From Hofstenia miamia (lineage: Eukaryota > Xenacoelomorpha > Acoela): a stretch of 64,000 bases of DNA. Shown piece after piece: positions 36,931-48,666 of this stretch. The translations under genes were made by a program, and so were the position numbers. Each line of letters begins with the position of its first letter. Positions within the stretch are counted from its first letter, which is position 1. The stretch lies in contig SCFE01000039.1 of NCBI GenBank assembly GCA_004352715.1, forward strand, positions 1,206,199 through 1,270,198, in the 5' to 3' direction. Below the pieces are notes generated by a model, which ran no database searches, had not been told where the DNA came from, and worked only from the letters and a program-made list of their open reading frames with translations.

Positions 36931-39900
36931 TTCAAAGCCCACAAAATATTATTTAAAAAGCAAAACTATTGTTTAAATAACAAATATTAAAAATTATGAA
37001 ATTTTAGTCTTTATTGGTACACTGACCTTAAAATCATTCACGGGGAATTGTTGGTTGACATACTTTAAAGGCAGCAATATTTTGAGTATTTTTAGCTGTA
37101 AAAACTTCAAAAATGATTCTGTAGTTTGAATTTCCTATATATTATTTAGCGACGTGGTATTTAAGCATGAAATCAGCCCTAATTAAAATAAATGAACTAG
37201 TAAGTTGTCATACAAATACTTTTCACTAAATGGGCGCGCCCAGAAGAAAGTACTGCTTAAATTACCGCAAAGTAGATCATGGGTTTATCCATTTATTGCG
37301 CAACTATACTTGGTTACAATCACTATTGAAACTTTACTTAAGTCGAATTACAGGTTATTCTAGTAATAAACCGATTACAGAAATTTATGGTCTATGAACA
37401 GCGATATTTGAATAACTTCCACATGGTTCTTTACGGAGATTAATTTGTTTGGCTGAACGCATAAAATATAAACACATATTAATTTTCCACGTTAGTATCT
37501 GACAAAATGAAACTTTATAGAAAAGAAACAACACCTTTTCATAAACATACCAATTCTCTTAAACCAACAAGACATTTTCAATATAATTTTCAAATATTTA
37601 GTAGATAAGCTCTACATAACGAATATTATAGGTGAAGGAGATGTTCATGCAAGCATTACTAAATATCAAATCCAATATTTTATGTAATTGGATAACAATA
37701 TCTTTGCATGGTTTTATTAATACAATTACTTGTAGTGCCAAGGTCCTATATTCTGTAGGAGCATGCTAGTAATCTTAGAATCCAGTCAAACTATTCTCTT
37801 GAAAAATCTATATTTCCAAATGAGTGTACGCAATTCCTTTTTTAAAATTTTTAATATTGGCCGCAGCATTTTAAGCAGAATTATATCCTCATGCAACTTT
37901 TGTGTAATCGTGTAAATTAAGGATGCGTAGGGGCACCTTACCAATTGAAAGCCTGAAAATTTGATGTAATAAAACCATCCGAAAACCAAATAAGCTCGCT
38001 TTCTATGTAAGTTTAAGCAGGCATTGTAAATAGGCCTATACATATTTTCTGATGTGAAAATTCCAGTTTCTACAATTTCGCCTGTTGCAAACTCTAAAAG
38101 TTATATTGGCCATATTTTTTAATTGAATTGGTCAACATTATTCATGTTTTTCTTAAATTTGTGTAAGCTGCATATTGCCTTTAGAAATACCGATCTCATT
38201 TGTAAGGTTGTATTCCAGATGCATTTTCTTTAATATGCGTCTGCGTCGGTTGGAACTGCTCCGCCAACTGAAGTATAAAATATTTTTGCAAAATTTCCTG
38301 TAGCGTTGTTTTTCAAAGAGATCCCTTTCATTAACATGTGCTATATCCAGCATAATACCAAATAAAGCAAATGGTTAGAGTTTTATAGCAGCTTAGTGCT
38401 AAAAAATAGCGTCATTTGATCCACAGAACTGCTTTCTTTTTCAACAAAAACCTGGAGCTTTACATTTCTGAAGAATTAAAAATCTTTTGACTACAGAATT
38501 TTCATCTATTTTGCCTTAACGTACCAACCACTGCTACTTTTTTTAAATGTGAAAAAGTTATCATGATACTGCTATGTCCCTTTCTAAGGAAATTTAAGGC
38601 AATAGTTTTAAAATATGTTCACCAAGTTGATGCTTGTTTGGCAAGAAAATGACATATCCACAACCTATTTGATCATAAAAAAGGAAGAGACATAGCTTCG
38701 ATATTTTCTCGAAATTTTCAAAAATATCTCTAATATTCTCGCATAATTTGTTGAATTTTTATCAAAACGCATATATATTTACAAATATTCTCGAAATAAT
38801 CTTGGCTCACGTCATTAATGAAGAAACATGATCCATTGTTCTTACGTTAAAAGAAGGATACATTCAAATTTTCGAAAAGCTACTAATCATATAAAGGAAG
38901 GATGTAAATGTTTCCAATAAAGCTAGGTTAAGTTGACTTCCACTGCACCCAAACTCTTATCACAGTTGTTTACATAGTCATATATATATATACTTTGAAA
39001 ATAATCATCAGAAATGGTTTCTTTCCATTTCCAGGGATCCATATTCAGAATCAATATCTGCAAATATATCGGCGGCAACTCTTGATTCAAGTGCACAAAT
39101 GGGCTAAACTAGTCCTGGGCGTAGGATTTCTTTGCTGGGACCGGGCTTGGGCCAGACCCCTTAAAATAATGAAAACTGAATTTTTTGTAGAAATGAAATT
39201 GTTGCCAATCAAATATATAAAATTCATCTGAAAGCGATCATTTTAGAGAATGAAGATAAATATTTATTTATAGAAATGATTTCAACCTTAAGCTCTTCAA
39301 GCAATTTTTAAAATTTTTTATGGTTTTTGAAAAAACTTTTAAGCGCTTGCATTTCAAAAACTAAAAGGATATCCAACATCAGGAATCACTACGTGCTAGA
39401 CCTCTGACTTTGCGCACAGCACACTTCATTGGGTTAGTGAGATCATCTTTACAGAAATAATTAAGAAACAATTCAATTCGTTTTTGCTTCCATTGAATCG
39501 AAGCCGTAAAATTACATGAACGTTCGGTATGGGGAGAATTAAAATTTTTCGTAAATATTCAAGCATTCTAAAAAAATAGAAATGCCTAAATTTCCAAATT
39601 GACTTTGAAAAATTGTTGAAAATGTGGAAAAACAGTTTGTCCTATTATAGGAATGCCAAATTGTTTAAATTTAAGTGCACATTTTCCAAGTCTAATTCCT
39701 GGTAATGTATTATGCAGTTTTTGATTCGTTTCTTAATAATCTTTACATTGAATAAATCATTGTTTTCAAATATGAAATATATAGTATTTCGATTTCTTTG
39801 CAATTATCAGATGCACATTCTGCCTTAAACACAAAAGTCAATGTGTGTTATAATATATAATAGAACATGTCCGAATAACTTTTCAAGTAAAATTAAATAT

Positions 39901-40385
39901 AAAAGATTAACAAAAGTTAAAATGAAATATCATTCTCTTCTATCCACGCAAAACTTCATTGTCTTTACAACTAAAAAATACTAATATTTGTATTAGCGTT
40001 ATTTAACGCTGTGCAAAAAAATTATATTAAGCTTTCTTAATTATGCAATTTGTAAAACAATAGGGTCAATGCATTTATTCCTTATTTATAAAATCTTTCA
40101 TGATTAGCTTAGAGTTAATGCCAAAAATCCTTAAGTTGTTAAAAATAATTGTGTAACATATTCATTAATAGTGTTTATATCAGCTATCAAAGGAAAAATA
40201 GTTAATTTTGTGACTCCGAATTTTTTTGTCTCACACAACTTGTGTTGTGTTGTGTCAAGGAGCTCTGAACAACAGGAGGTGACACGGAAATATTTTAGAA
40301 AAAATGTGTAGGTGAGAAATATTTTTATTAACACACATACACGCGCATGAATTCATGAATTTCTCTATAACATTGTAGATTAAAC
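36931..40385. other. Non-coding AT-rich stretch
   Basis: No supported gene. A GGGACC/GGGCTTGGGCC-rich patch at about 39108-39165 resembles the other GGGACC islands. Confidence 0.5.
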
Positions 40386-40592
40386 ATGCTTAATACGTGT
40401 TGTGTTTCTGAATGCAAAAGTGGTTATTACAAGTATAATTATACGTTTTATCAACTTCCAACAGATACTTATGAAAAAAAGAAATGGCTCAGTGCAATTC
40501 CTCGCGTTTTGTTGTTCTAACTGGAGCATTCGGAAGTTTGCAAGTGCCACAGGTTTCTACCAATGGACACTACAATTCAAAAAACGTGTTGA
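40386..40592 (+). pseudogene. THAP-type zinc finger relic with an internal stop
   Basis: From ATG 40386 the frame reads MLNTCCVSECKSGYYKYNYT, then FYQLPTD, then KKKWLSAIPR, then TAA at 40518-40520; the same frame continues LEHSEVCKCHRFLP. THAP domains bind zinc through C-x(2-4)-C-x(35-53)-C-x2-H. Here C-x4-C is followed, about 41 positions later and across the stop, by C-K-C-H with the family's usual F two residues on. The FYQLP block and the Trp match the conserved [FY]-x-[FL]-P and W positions. With the stop it cannot make an intact domain. THAP fingers occur in host regulators and in P-element transposases; nothing here decides which. The overlapping 105-codon frame (40402-40719) is out of phase with the motif. 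Confidence 0.68.
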
Positions 40593-41526
40593 GCAGTGGA
40601 GATATCCAAAATATTTGAAGGCATTTCGGCTTAATACCCTAAGCAGTAACAAAACACATCTAGCAATTAAGTTTGCATCATTCGAGCAATACAAAGAAAT
40701 ATTGGAGCTATTCAGTTAAATGATTCTTTCTTTCCATCTTTCACAAATTCTTAGTCCAATAAGGTATTAAATTCCTATTATCACAAGTTACAAATTGTAA
40801 CTAATGGTACTTTGTGGCAGAACAGCCTTAATACGGAATGATCCTCAGTCTGTCCTTTCTTCTATTAACAGAATTGAAGTCAGAAATCGACCTGGGCTTG
40901 ACTGGATTTGGACTGAGCTATTAAAAATGATGGGCTGAAATTGAGAAATAAACTGTTACACAACAGTTGTAGTGAATGCTATGTAATTTTAAACATCCTT
41001 TTGAAATTGTACATTAGTATCGTATTCTCTTGAAAAAGACTTGAGTTTGAATTTTCAGTTTCAGTGTTCAGATTATAAAAGAAGTGTGATGTAGAAAGCT
41101 GCAAAATTCGGAATTTCTTTTAAAACGTGTCATAAAATTGTAAAGAATAATAATTAAGGGAGTTGGGCTGGATTCAGTCCGGGCAGGGATCGGACCTAAT
41201 TTTTCTCGTATGAGTTATTAAGAGCTAGGAAGGAAAGAATTAATTCACTGTTATCAATTTATTATATAGATATTGATTATGCTAGTTACATTTGTTTGGC
41301 TGAAATGAAATTAGACAAAATGCGATACTGAAGAGTAGATATACAATTAATAAACCTCAAATTGAATAGTTGCATTTAGCAAATATCAACTTTTATGTTT
41401 TGATTAACATTTCAAAAAGCGAAAGCTATTCAATTCCCCAATAAGTTTTTGTTCAATAGTTGCTAAATCTTCAAAATAGTGAATTTATCAACTACTTTAC
41501 ATGTAGGAATATTTATGCAAATGTGT

Positions 41527-41573
<47 letters not shown>

Positions 41574-41920
41574 TAGACAACCTAAATGATTTTGTTTATA
41601 TCCAGTAATGAACTTACAAACCAGAAATATAATTTATATGAAGTTTACAGTGGTAAATTGTCTAAAAGCCATCTAATAATGGAATTGATTGTTTGTCTAT
41701 GAAATCATATATCAAGTTTCAAGCAACATTTGACTAACAATGTTAACCGCTAATCGTAAACATCTTTTGTTAAAACTTTGATTGATTTGCGTTTTATAAT
41801 AACGAAACAAAATTGTAGCAAGTTCTAGGTGTGAAAAACAAATCACGATTTAATGAGCCGTTTATTGTTACGCATTTACACAAGCCGATTGCCAACTTAT
41901 AAGCATTATTAGATATCGAG
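40593..41920. other. Non-coding stretch with GGGCTTGG-type patches
   Basis: Patches near 40885-40920 and 41160-41200 carry repeated GGGCTTG, GGGCTGG and TCCGGGC words, similar in style to the GGGACC islands. A TA array lies at 41529-41570. Confidence 0.45.
41529..41570. repeat. (TA)n microsatellite
   Basis: Uninterrupted TA array of about 42 bases. Confidence 0.95.
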
Positions 41921-42133
41921 CACATAAAGCGATATTATTCAAGCAATGAACATAAGGAGACACTGCTCTAATTTAGCATGTAATGCCTCATTGAGATTTA
42001 GCACACTTGAAACGGTTTGTGTCGAACTATATAGAGCAAGGTGTCTTTCTGGCAAAATTGGTGTTTCGAAACGGAACGATTCAAAGCTTGTGTTTATATC
42101 AACTTCTTATCAGTGTCATTATCGTCACCTCCC

Positions 42134-42257
42134 TATAAAACTTCCACCACTCAAGTCTCGGCATTCGATAATCGTTTTGCCTAGTTGACACGGCAAACAA
42201 AGTGAAACAGAGTGTATACATGTTTGTCAGCTAGTGATAAACGCTCACCGTTAACAG
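42134..42257 (+). promoter_or_regulatory. Candidate TATA promoter and non-coding first exon
   Basis: CTATAAAA (TATA at 42134-42140) lies in a GC-richer, CpG-containing patch (about 41880-42320) that differs from the flanking AT-rich sequence. About 115 bases downstream is a good splice donor, AACAG|GTAGG (GT at 42258). Just inside the presumed intron is CTATTTATAA (42284-42293), a perfect match to the MEF2 consensus. Together these could be a promoter with a short 5' exon of a plus-strand gene extending right. No downstream coding exon was identified, so this remains speculative. Confidence 0.25.
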
Positions 42258-43601
42258 GTAGGTTGTTTTCTGACACCTTGCTGCTATTTATAACCAACTT
42301 TGCACACAGCGTTTGTTTTTATTGTAAGTGTCGTTTTTAGCGTTAATTAATCGTTAGTCATAATCTGGACTACCAGTTAATCCTAGTATTAAGCGATTGA
42401 AAAAATTCATATCCCACAAGATTTAGGTGGAATTATTACAAATACTAAACAAATGTAAACAAGCTTAGCCAAATCTAATTACAAACTAATATCTATTATA
42501 TTATTTACACTAATCATGGTGAAATTACATTCTAATTGTAAACTGCACTTACAAATTTATTCGTAACCATGCACCAATAAACATTAAACAAATCCCTCCC
42601 TATGATTAGTTTCGTAAACTAACATAATTTAAATGTACAAATCAATTTAGCGGAAATGCCTTTTCCTTCCATATTATCTATTATATTCAAAACAATATTA
42701 AAAATTCTAACGGTGCAAAGTTCGCCAAGCAATACAATGATGAGTTAGAACGTTTAATCGCTTAGTTTGAATTTGAAATATGAAATTCATTTCAATTTTC
42801 GGTTGCTTTCCGAAAATCGTTTTTCTTGGAATTTGGAACTTTAACTTCCTTGATGAAAATAAATAGACACCATAAATGTGATAATAGCATTATTTTTATA
42901 ATGTTAATAATAAAACGTTTAGTGTTTAAGATCACCATAAATCGATTTCTTTTCGAGATTGATATCTTTATCTAAACTAAGCATATATATATAAACGTTG
43001 AATTAACTTTATAAACATAAGGTTTAGAGATCTGTAGAAGCGTTTGTCAAATCTCAGAGAATTTAGTGATTCAACCCCATGGAAGTAGAACCTGCTAATC
43101 ACTATTTCAGGCAACTGGGTTCACATTAGGTAGCATTGAAATCATTGACCCAGATGTTTTACCATTTTTAATACTTTTAATAATATCTAAATTTTTTTAT
43201 TAGGTGCTTTAGATGTTAAATTTGGACTAGAATATGGGACCAATATAGAGAGTAGATTCATTTGCAATTGTTCTTAGGATTAGCCTTAGTTGGCAAACTT
43301 GCTACGCTAGTGTGGAAAATTTTTTTTCCATGCATCTTTTTTCTTTCATTAATAATTCTCAATGTTGCAACAAAATGTGTTTGATCCTACATTTAAGAAT
43401 ATTTTAAAAAACTTTTTTAGTGAAAGTAAAACTATCAATGATTTTATATATTCGAATTACAAGAAATAATATTTCGTATAAGACTGGACTTTAAAGTCTT
43501 ATTTATGAATCTGAAGTTTAAAATTAAGAATAATTGCATGTCCTGACATTTTCAGCTTGATTAGTTTTTCTATGTGTCCGGCTAAACCCTATCTCGGAAG
43601 C
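42258..43601. other. Non-coding AT-rich stretch
   Basis: No coding signal. CpG content is still ordinary. Confidence 0.5.
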
Positions 43602-43796
43602 CCCCCCCCCCCCCCNNNNNNNNNNNNNNNNNNNNNNNNNNNNNNNNNNNNNNNNNNNNNNNNNNNNNNNNNNNNNNNNNNNNNNNNNNNNNNNNNNNNN
43701 NNNNNNNNNNNNNNNNNNNNNNNNNNNNNNNNNNNNNNNNNNNNNNNNNNNNNNNNNNNNNNNNNNNNNNNNNNNNNNNNNCCCCCCCCCCCCCCC
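43602..43796. repeat. Poly-C tract interrupted by a 166-N gap
   Basis: Runs of 14-15 C flank an N-block (43616-43781), so the gap is probably a long C/G homopolymer or C-rich array that failed to assemble. Frames of poly-Pro or poly-Gly across it are artefacts. Confidence 0.9.
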
Positions 43797-44284
43797 TCGT
43801 TGTCTCATTCTAAAGAATGCTTTTTCTAAATTAATCCGTTCTTCATTACTTGGAATATATTACAATAAAGTTTGTATAACAGTTTGAGCTACTACACGGA
43901 TAGATTAGAGTCCCCTGTACTCTAAAATAAATAAATGATATTTCCTGTTAGATGTTTTCTGAAAAAGACTAATTTCTTTATTTACACATTTACTGTACTT
44001 GAGACGTAATTTATACAAATATGTTGTCGCCAATGAGTAATTTTCAATATCGAAATGACTGTTCTTTTCGATTTTATGACCGACAAAATATAGTGGTGTT
44101 ATTTTTAGTTTATTAGGTTTTTATTTCTCAATAAACAGTTCAAATGGTTTCTTATATCTAATCTTTAGATTATTACACATTTTTTGACGTCATAACTATT
44201 AAGTTTATATGTACATGTTTGAACATCACCAATTGTTCTAAACTATCAGCAGAGAAATTTGTAACATTAACAGTATTTTTATGG
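43797..44284. other. Non-coding AT-rich stretch
   Basis: Nothing recognised. Confidence 0.5.
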
Positions 44285-45331
44285 ATATATATATATATAT
44301 ATATATATACNNNNNNNNNNNNNNNNNNNNNNNNNNNNNNNNNNNNNNNNNNNNNNNNNNNNNNNNNNNNNNNNNNNNNNNNNNNNNNNNNNNNNNNNNN
44401 NNNNNNNNNNNNNNNNNNNNNNNNNNNNNNNNNNNNNNNNNNNNNNNNNNNNNNNNNNNNNNNNNNNNNNNNNNNNNNNNNNNNNNNNNNNNNNNNNNNN
44501 NNNNNNNNNNNNNNNNNNNNNNNNNNNNNNNNNNNNNNNNNNNNNNNNNNNNNNNNNNNNNNNNNNNNNNNNNNNNNNNNNNNNNNNNNNNNNNNNNNNN
44601 NNNNNNNNNNNNNNNNNNNNNNNNNNNNNNNNNNNNNNNNNNNNNNNNNNNNNNNNNNNNNNNNNNNNNNNNNNNNNNNNNNNNNNNNNNNNNNNNNNNN
44701 NNNNNNNNNNNNNNNNNNNNNNNNNNNNNNNNNNNNNNNNNNNNNNNNNNNNNNNNNNNNNNNNNNNNNNNNNNNNNNNNNNNNNNNNNNNNNNNNNNNN
44801 NNNNNNNNNNNNNNNNNNNNNNNNNNNNNNNNNNNNNNNNNNNNNNNNNNNNNNNNNNNNNNNNNNNNNNNNNNNNNNNNNNNNNNNNNNNNNNNNNNNN
44901 NNNNNNNNNNNNNNNNNNNNNNNNNNNNNNNNNNNNNNNNNNNNNNNNNNNNNNNNNNNNNNNNNNNNNNNNNNNNNNNNNNNNNNNNNNNNNNNNNNNN
45001 NNNNNNNNNNNNNNNNNNNNNNNNNNNNNNNNNNNNNNNNNNNNNNNNNNNNNNNNNNNNNNNNNNNNNNNNNNNNNNNNNNNNNNNNNNNNNNNNNNNN
45101 NNNNNNNNNNNNNNNNNNNNNNNNNNNNNNNNNNNNNNNNNNNNNNNNNNNNNNNNNNNNNNNNNNNNNNNNNNNNNNNNNNNNNNNNNNNNNNNNNNNN
45201 NNNNNNNNNNNNNNNNNNNNNNNNNNNNNNNNNNNNNNNNNNNNNNNNNNNNNNNNNNNNNNNNNNNNNNNNNNNNNNNNNNNNNNNNNNNNNNNNNNNN
45301 NNNNNNNNNNTATATATATATATATATATAT
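44285..45331. repeat. (TA)n microsatellite interrupted by a 1000-N gap
   Basis: TA repeats at 44285-44309 and 45311-45331 flank an N-run of exactly 1000 bases (44311-45310), the third gap of this kind. Confidence 0.95.
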
Positions 45332-48018
45332 GAGTGATTCATCACATACAGGAAAAAATGATATCGGAAATTCATCTAAAACACCCTTTTTGAAAAGTTT
45401 GCTAAAGTGATCAATGTCTGCTGGTCACACAGATTGACTAGATTTTATTTTAAAGACGCCAATATACAAATTTTGAAAATTTACCGAGATAATAATATGC
45501 CTATACACTTTTATTCCGAAACTGATCTATTGAATGAAAATTACAAGGGGTTTTCTGATTGCAAGAAAAAAACTATTTTTTAATAAGTAAATATGTATTG
45601 GCATGTGAAATAAGAATTTTGAGGCCCTCCAGTTTTAGTTCTTTTCAGTTTCTGTAATCTCAATGAACGCCTTTAAAAGGAACATCTTCTGTTATTTGAA
45701 ATTGTGTGATTTTGAAGGCTCTGCGTTAAGGGAATATCTCTATCTTCTCCGTTTTTTACAATCTATAGATTTCTAGTTGTAGATTGAGTTTGAGAACCTG
45801 GCAAGATCTACTAGACGTCCTGGGTGGTAGCTATCTTGCCAGACATAAGGATAAGGAGGGTTTTGATCATGTCTTCCCTATTTTGATACACACTCGCTAG
45901 TAGTTTGAGACTCTTTGCCACCACGAATTCAAGTTTTTAGATTATAAAGGACTGTAGTGTCGATAATATATCCATAACATTTTTTATGGATTCTTTAAAA
46001 TAAAGCTTCCTGCTAGAAATTAATGAAAATTAGGCAGATGAAATGTGCAAGTTGCAAAAAACTGAAAAAACTCCGTTTTATTGACCTGCTCAGATTTAGT
46101 TGAGATGAAAACTGGGTCATTTCCCTTATATAGGTAGCATTTGCCATTCACATTGTCTGGTGATAAGCACCTGATTCTTTTAAATAAAATAAGACGCAAG
46201 TCTATCCAACCAAATGTACGAGAGCAAGTTGGATTACTTCGAGTTAATCTTCTCTTGGATGTGTACCAATATTGATTACTTTCTTGAGAGAATCAATCAT
46301 CAAGGGGCCACTTATGATTAATTTTTAAATTTATATCAATTTTTTATTTTTTGACTTTTCTAAAAGAAAATTTTCTGTAGAATCCAAATCTGTTATCAGT
46401 TTTTCCTAATTCGCTGTTTTGTGCTAAAAAGTTACTTTGTGAAATGCATTGTGAGTAGGTGTTTGTTTTTTGTTAGAACAGGCTGTTAAAAAACTTCAAC
46501 AACTTTTACATTATTTAAGTTTGTTTTCTGCACATAAAACTATTTGTAGTTTAAAGTTCAAGGATATTATTCAAAGCACATGCAAGGATTGCATCATTTT
46601 AGCTTTTGCATTCAAAATGCAACAAATAAATTTCATTTACAATTTTCTTGAAAAGGCTTTATTTTAATATAAACTGTTACTGTCCCATAACTACTGGTTC
46701 TTTTTGGCTGAAAATTGGCAGTTACGTTAAACACATTTTGAAAAATTTTGTAAATATCCTGCAATTTTTTAGTTTTTCCTTCAAACTCAAAAACTTTTTG
46801 ATGCAGTTTTTTGTTTTTAACATATTTTTAACAAAGTGCAGGTATTTTAAAGTGCCTCCATAGTTTTGTTTTACATGACATTAGAATTAACTGCCAAAAT
46901 CTCATAGCAATTTGTCACAAGACTTCAGATTTTTTGCTTCTTTAGGCAAATATGATAAGCATTTTTGCTTGAATTTGCTACTACATATTGTTTTTATACG
47001 AGATATAAAATTGCTTGTGTAATATGCTTTAAATGCATTATTTCTTGCTGATTTCAGTAATATATAGTTTGTGTAGGTTAATCCTACATTGAGTCAAGTT
47101 GTGATTGACTGAAATGCTGTGCTTCAAAAAAAGTTTTAACAAGAAGTGCCCCTTAATGGATATGATAGTATAAAAATGTTATAAATTGCGACTTCTAAAT
47201 ATACTTGGATTAACATGAAATTTAACAGTATGCATTTGTATTACAAATGGAGCTAGGGTAAACCCATGCTGATAGATTTCTGGAATATTGATAAAATTGA
47301 AACACCCTAATATATATATATATATATATATTAACTGGTTTTGATTTTAAAATCATCATCAGAATACAAAATTTGTGGGAACAATATTTAGAATATACTA
47401 CACTAAAATTTAATGATGTTTATATTTTCATGCACTTAAAATAAATTTAATGCTCTCATACTACTTTGTTGCTTGTTCAATAATTGATCTTTGTTATGGA
47501 TCTTTATTATTAAAGTTTCTGCAATATTCGTATTGGGTGTTGTCATTATTATATTAAAATTTTTCTTTTTAGCATAATATTGATGCTTATATATTTCTGA
47601 CATTCGATGACTTGATAGATGTTCATTGATCCTAGTTACAAAATGTGTAAATAGTATGATGACTTGTAATACTGTGTTTCCAAATGATGAGACTGGTACT
47701 GGGTTAAGCATTAATGACATGTGATGACACTACTGTGTTACTAGTGGCTATCAATAGTTATTTTTGATGCAACAATATTTTTCCAGAATAAAGTCATCAT
47801 CTTGTTGTGACTCAAAGGAGGGGAACAGTAGTTGGCCAATTGGTATATTCATTCTTTCCAAACTTCAGTGATCAAATGTTCATTACATTAAACTGTTTTC
47901 ATCAATAAATTTAATAGCCTTTTTGAAATGAAAATACGATCACTTAAAAAGAATTCTTGCATTTAGTAGATTGTTCATACAATATCTCACATATAACTTG
48001 AAGTTTGTTTTGGCAATA
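45332..48018. other. Non-coding stretch across the onset of CpG depletion
   Basis: CpG is ordinary to about 46.4 kb and then falls to roughly 4 per kb up to 48.2 kb by eye. A TA array at 47310-47331 abuts a Penelope-like motif. Plus-strand frames at 46470-46863 have no recognisable motif. Confidence 0.5.
47331..47362 (-). mobile_element. Penelope-like terminal motif next to a (TA)n tail
   Basis: On the minus strand: CTGATGATGATTTTAAAATC, then AAAACCAGTT running directly into the TA array at 47310-47330. GATTTTAAAATC is a perfect palindrome, giving the small stem expected in this motif. Confidence 0.45.
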
Positions 48019-48212
48019 GTGATTTGAATGGTGCTACATTTTAGATCTGTTCCCTTAGTATTAAGGTATGTTCAAAAGTAGGTTAAGACACCGTTTGAAA
48101 AATATCAAGCAGAAATATTGACAGCCACTGTTGTTGTGATGCAGAGACATTAGGCCTTATGTATCCAATTGCATGATATTTCATTTATCATTTAACATTA
48201 TATCAAGTACAA
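48019..48212. repeat. 194-bp flank, exact copy 1 (probable assembly duplication)
   Basis: Identical base for base to 48473-48666 (offset 454). It ends at a single N (48213). Confidence 0.95.
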
Positions 48213-48472
48213 NGGAATGAACATACCATAGTAGTTTAAGAAGCCCATTAAGCTTTGGACATCTCGGCGGGTGCTTGGCGTTTCTATTCTGTCCAGAAAA
48301 TCTTTCGCATTGTTCTTAATCGAGATTTTTCCAGGCTCAACCACGCGGCCCAGAAAGGTTACTCTGGTTTGGACTAGGGTGCATTTGGTTCCATTCACTT
48401 TAAGTCCCACTCTCTGTAGTAGATCTAAGGTTCGACCAAGCTTCTCTAGATGCTCTTGAAAGGTGTGGCTCN
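48213..48472 (-). pseudogene. Isolated contig with a Ty3/gypsy reverse transcriptase fragment
   Basis: A 258-base segment (48214-48471) bounded by single Ns is open throughout on the minus strand. It reads SHTFQEHLEKLGRTLDLLQR, then VGLKVNGTKCTL, FLGRVVEPGK and FLNYYGMFI. These are the standard Ty3/gypsy landmarks after the catalytic YxDD: 'HLxHLxxVF..L...GL.....KC', 'FLGhxVs..Gi' and 'FLGl.nYYr.FI'. It is CpG-rich, unlike the sequence around it, and encodes a different, better-preserved element from the one at 52-55 kb. The identical flanks on both sides suggest it was wrongly placed here. Confidence 0.85.
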
Positions 48473-48666
48473 GTGATTTGAATGGTGCTACATTTTAGAT
48501 CTGTTCCCTTAGTATTAAGGTATGTTCAAAAGTAGGTTAAGACACCGTTTGAAAAATATCAAGCAGAAATATTGACAGCCACTGTTGTTGTGATGCAGAG
48601 ACATTAGGCCTTATGTATCCAATTGCATGATATTTCATTTATCATTTAACATTATATCAAGTACAA
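48473..48666. repeat. 194-bp flank, exact copy 2
   Basis: Repeats 48019-48212 exactly and then continues into unique sequence, so this copy is probably the genuine continuation. Confidence 0.95.

Noticed and set aside
40402-40719. 105-codon frame over the THAP relic taken as the gene
   Set aside because: It is out of phase with the zinc-ligand frame. Only its second half might represent a shifted continuation, and I cannot show that.
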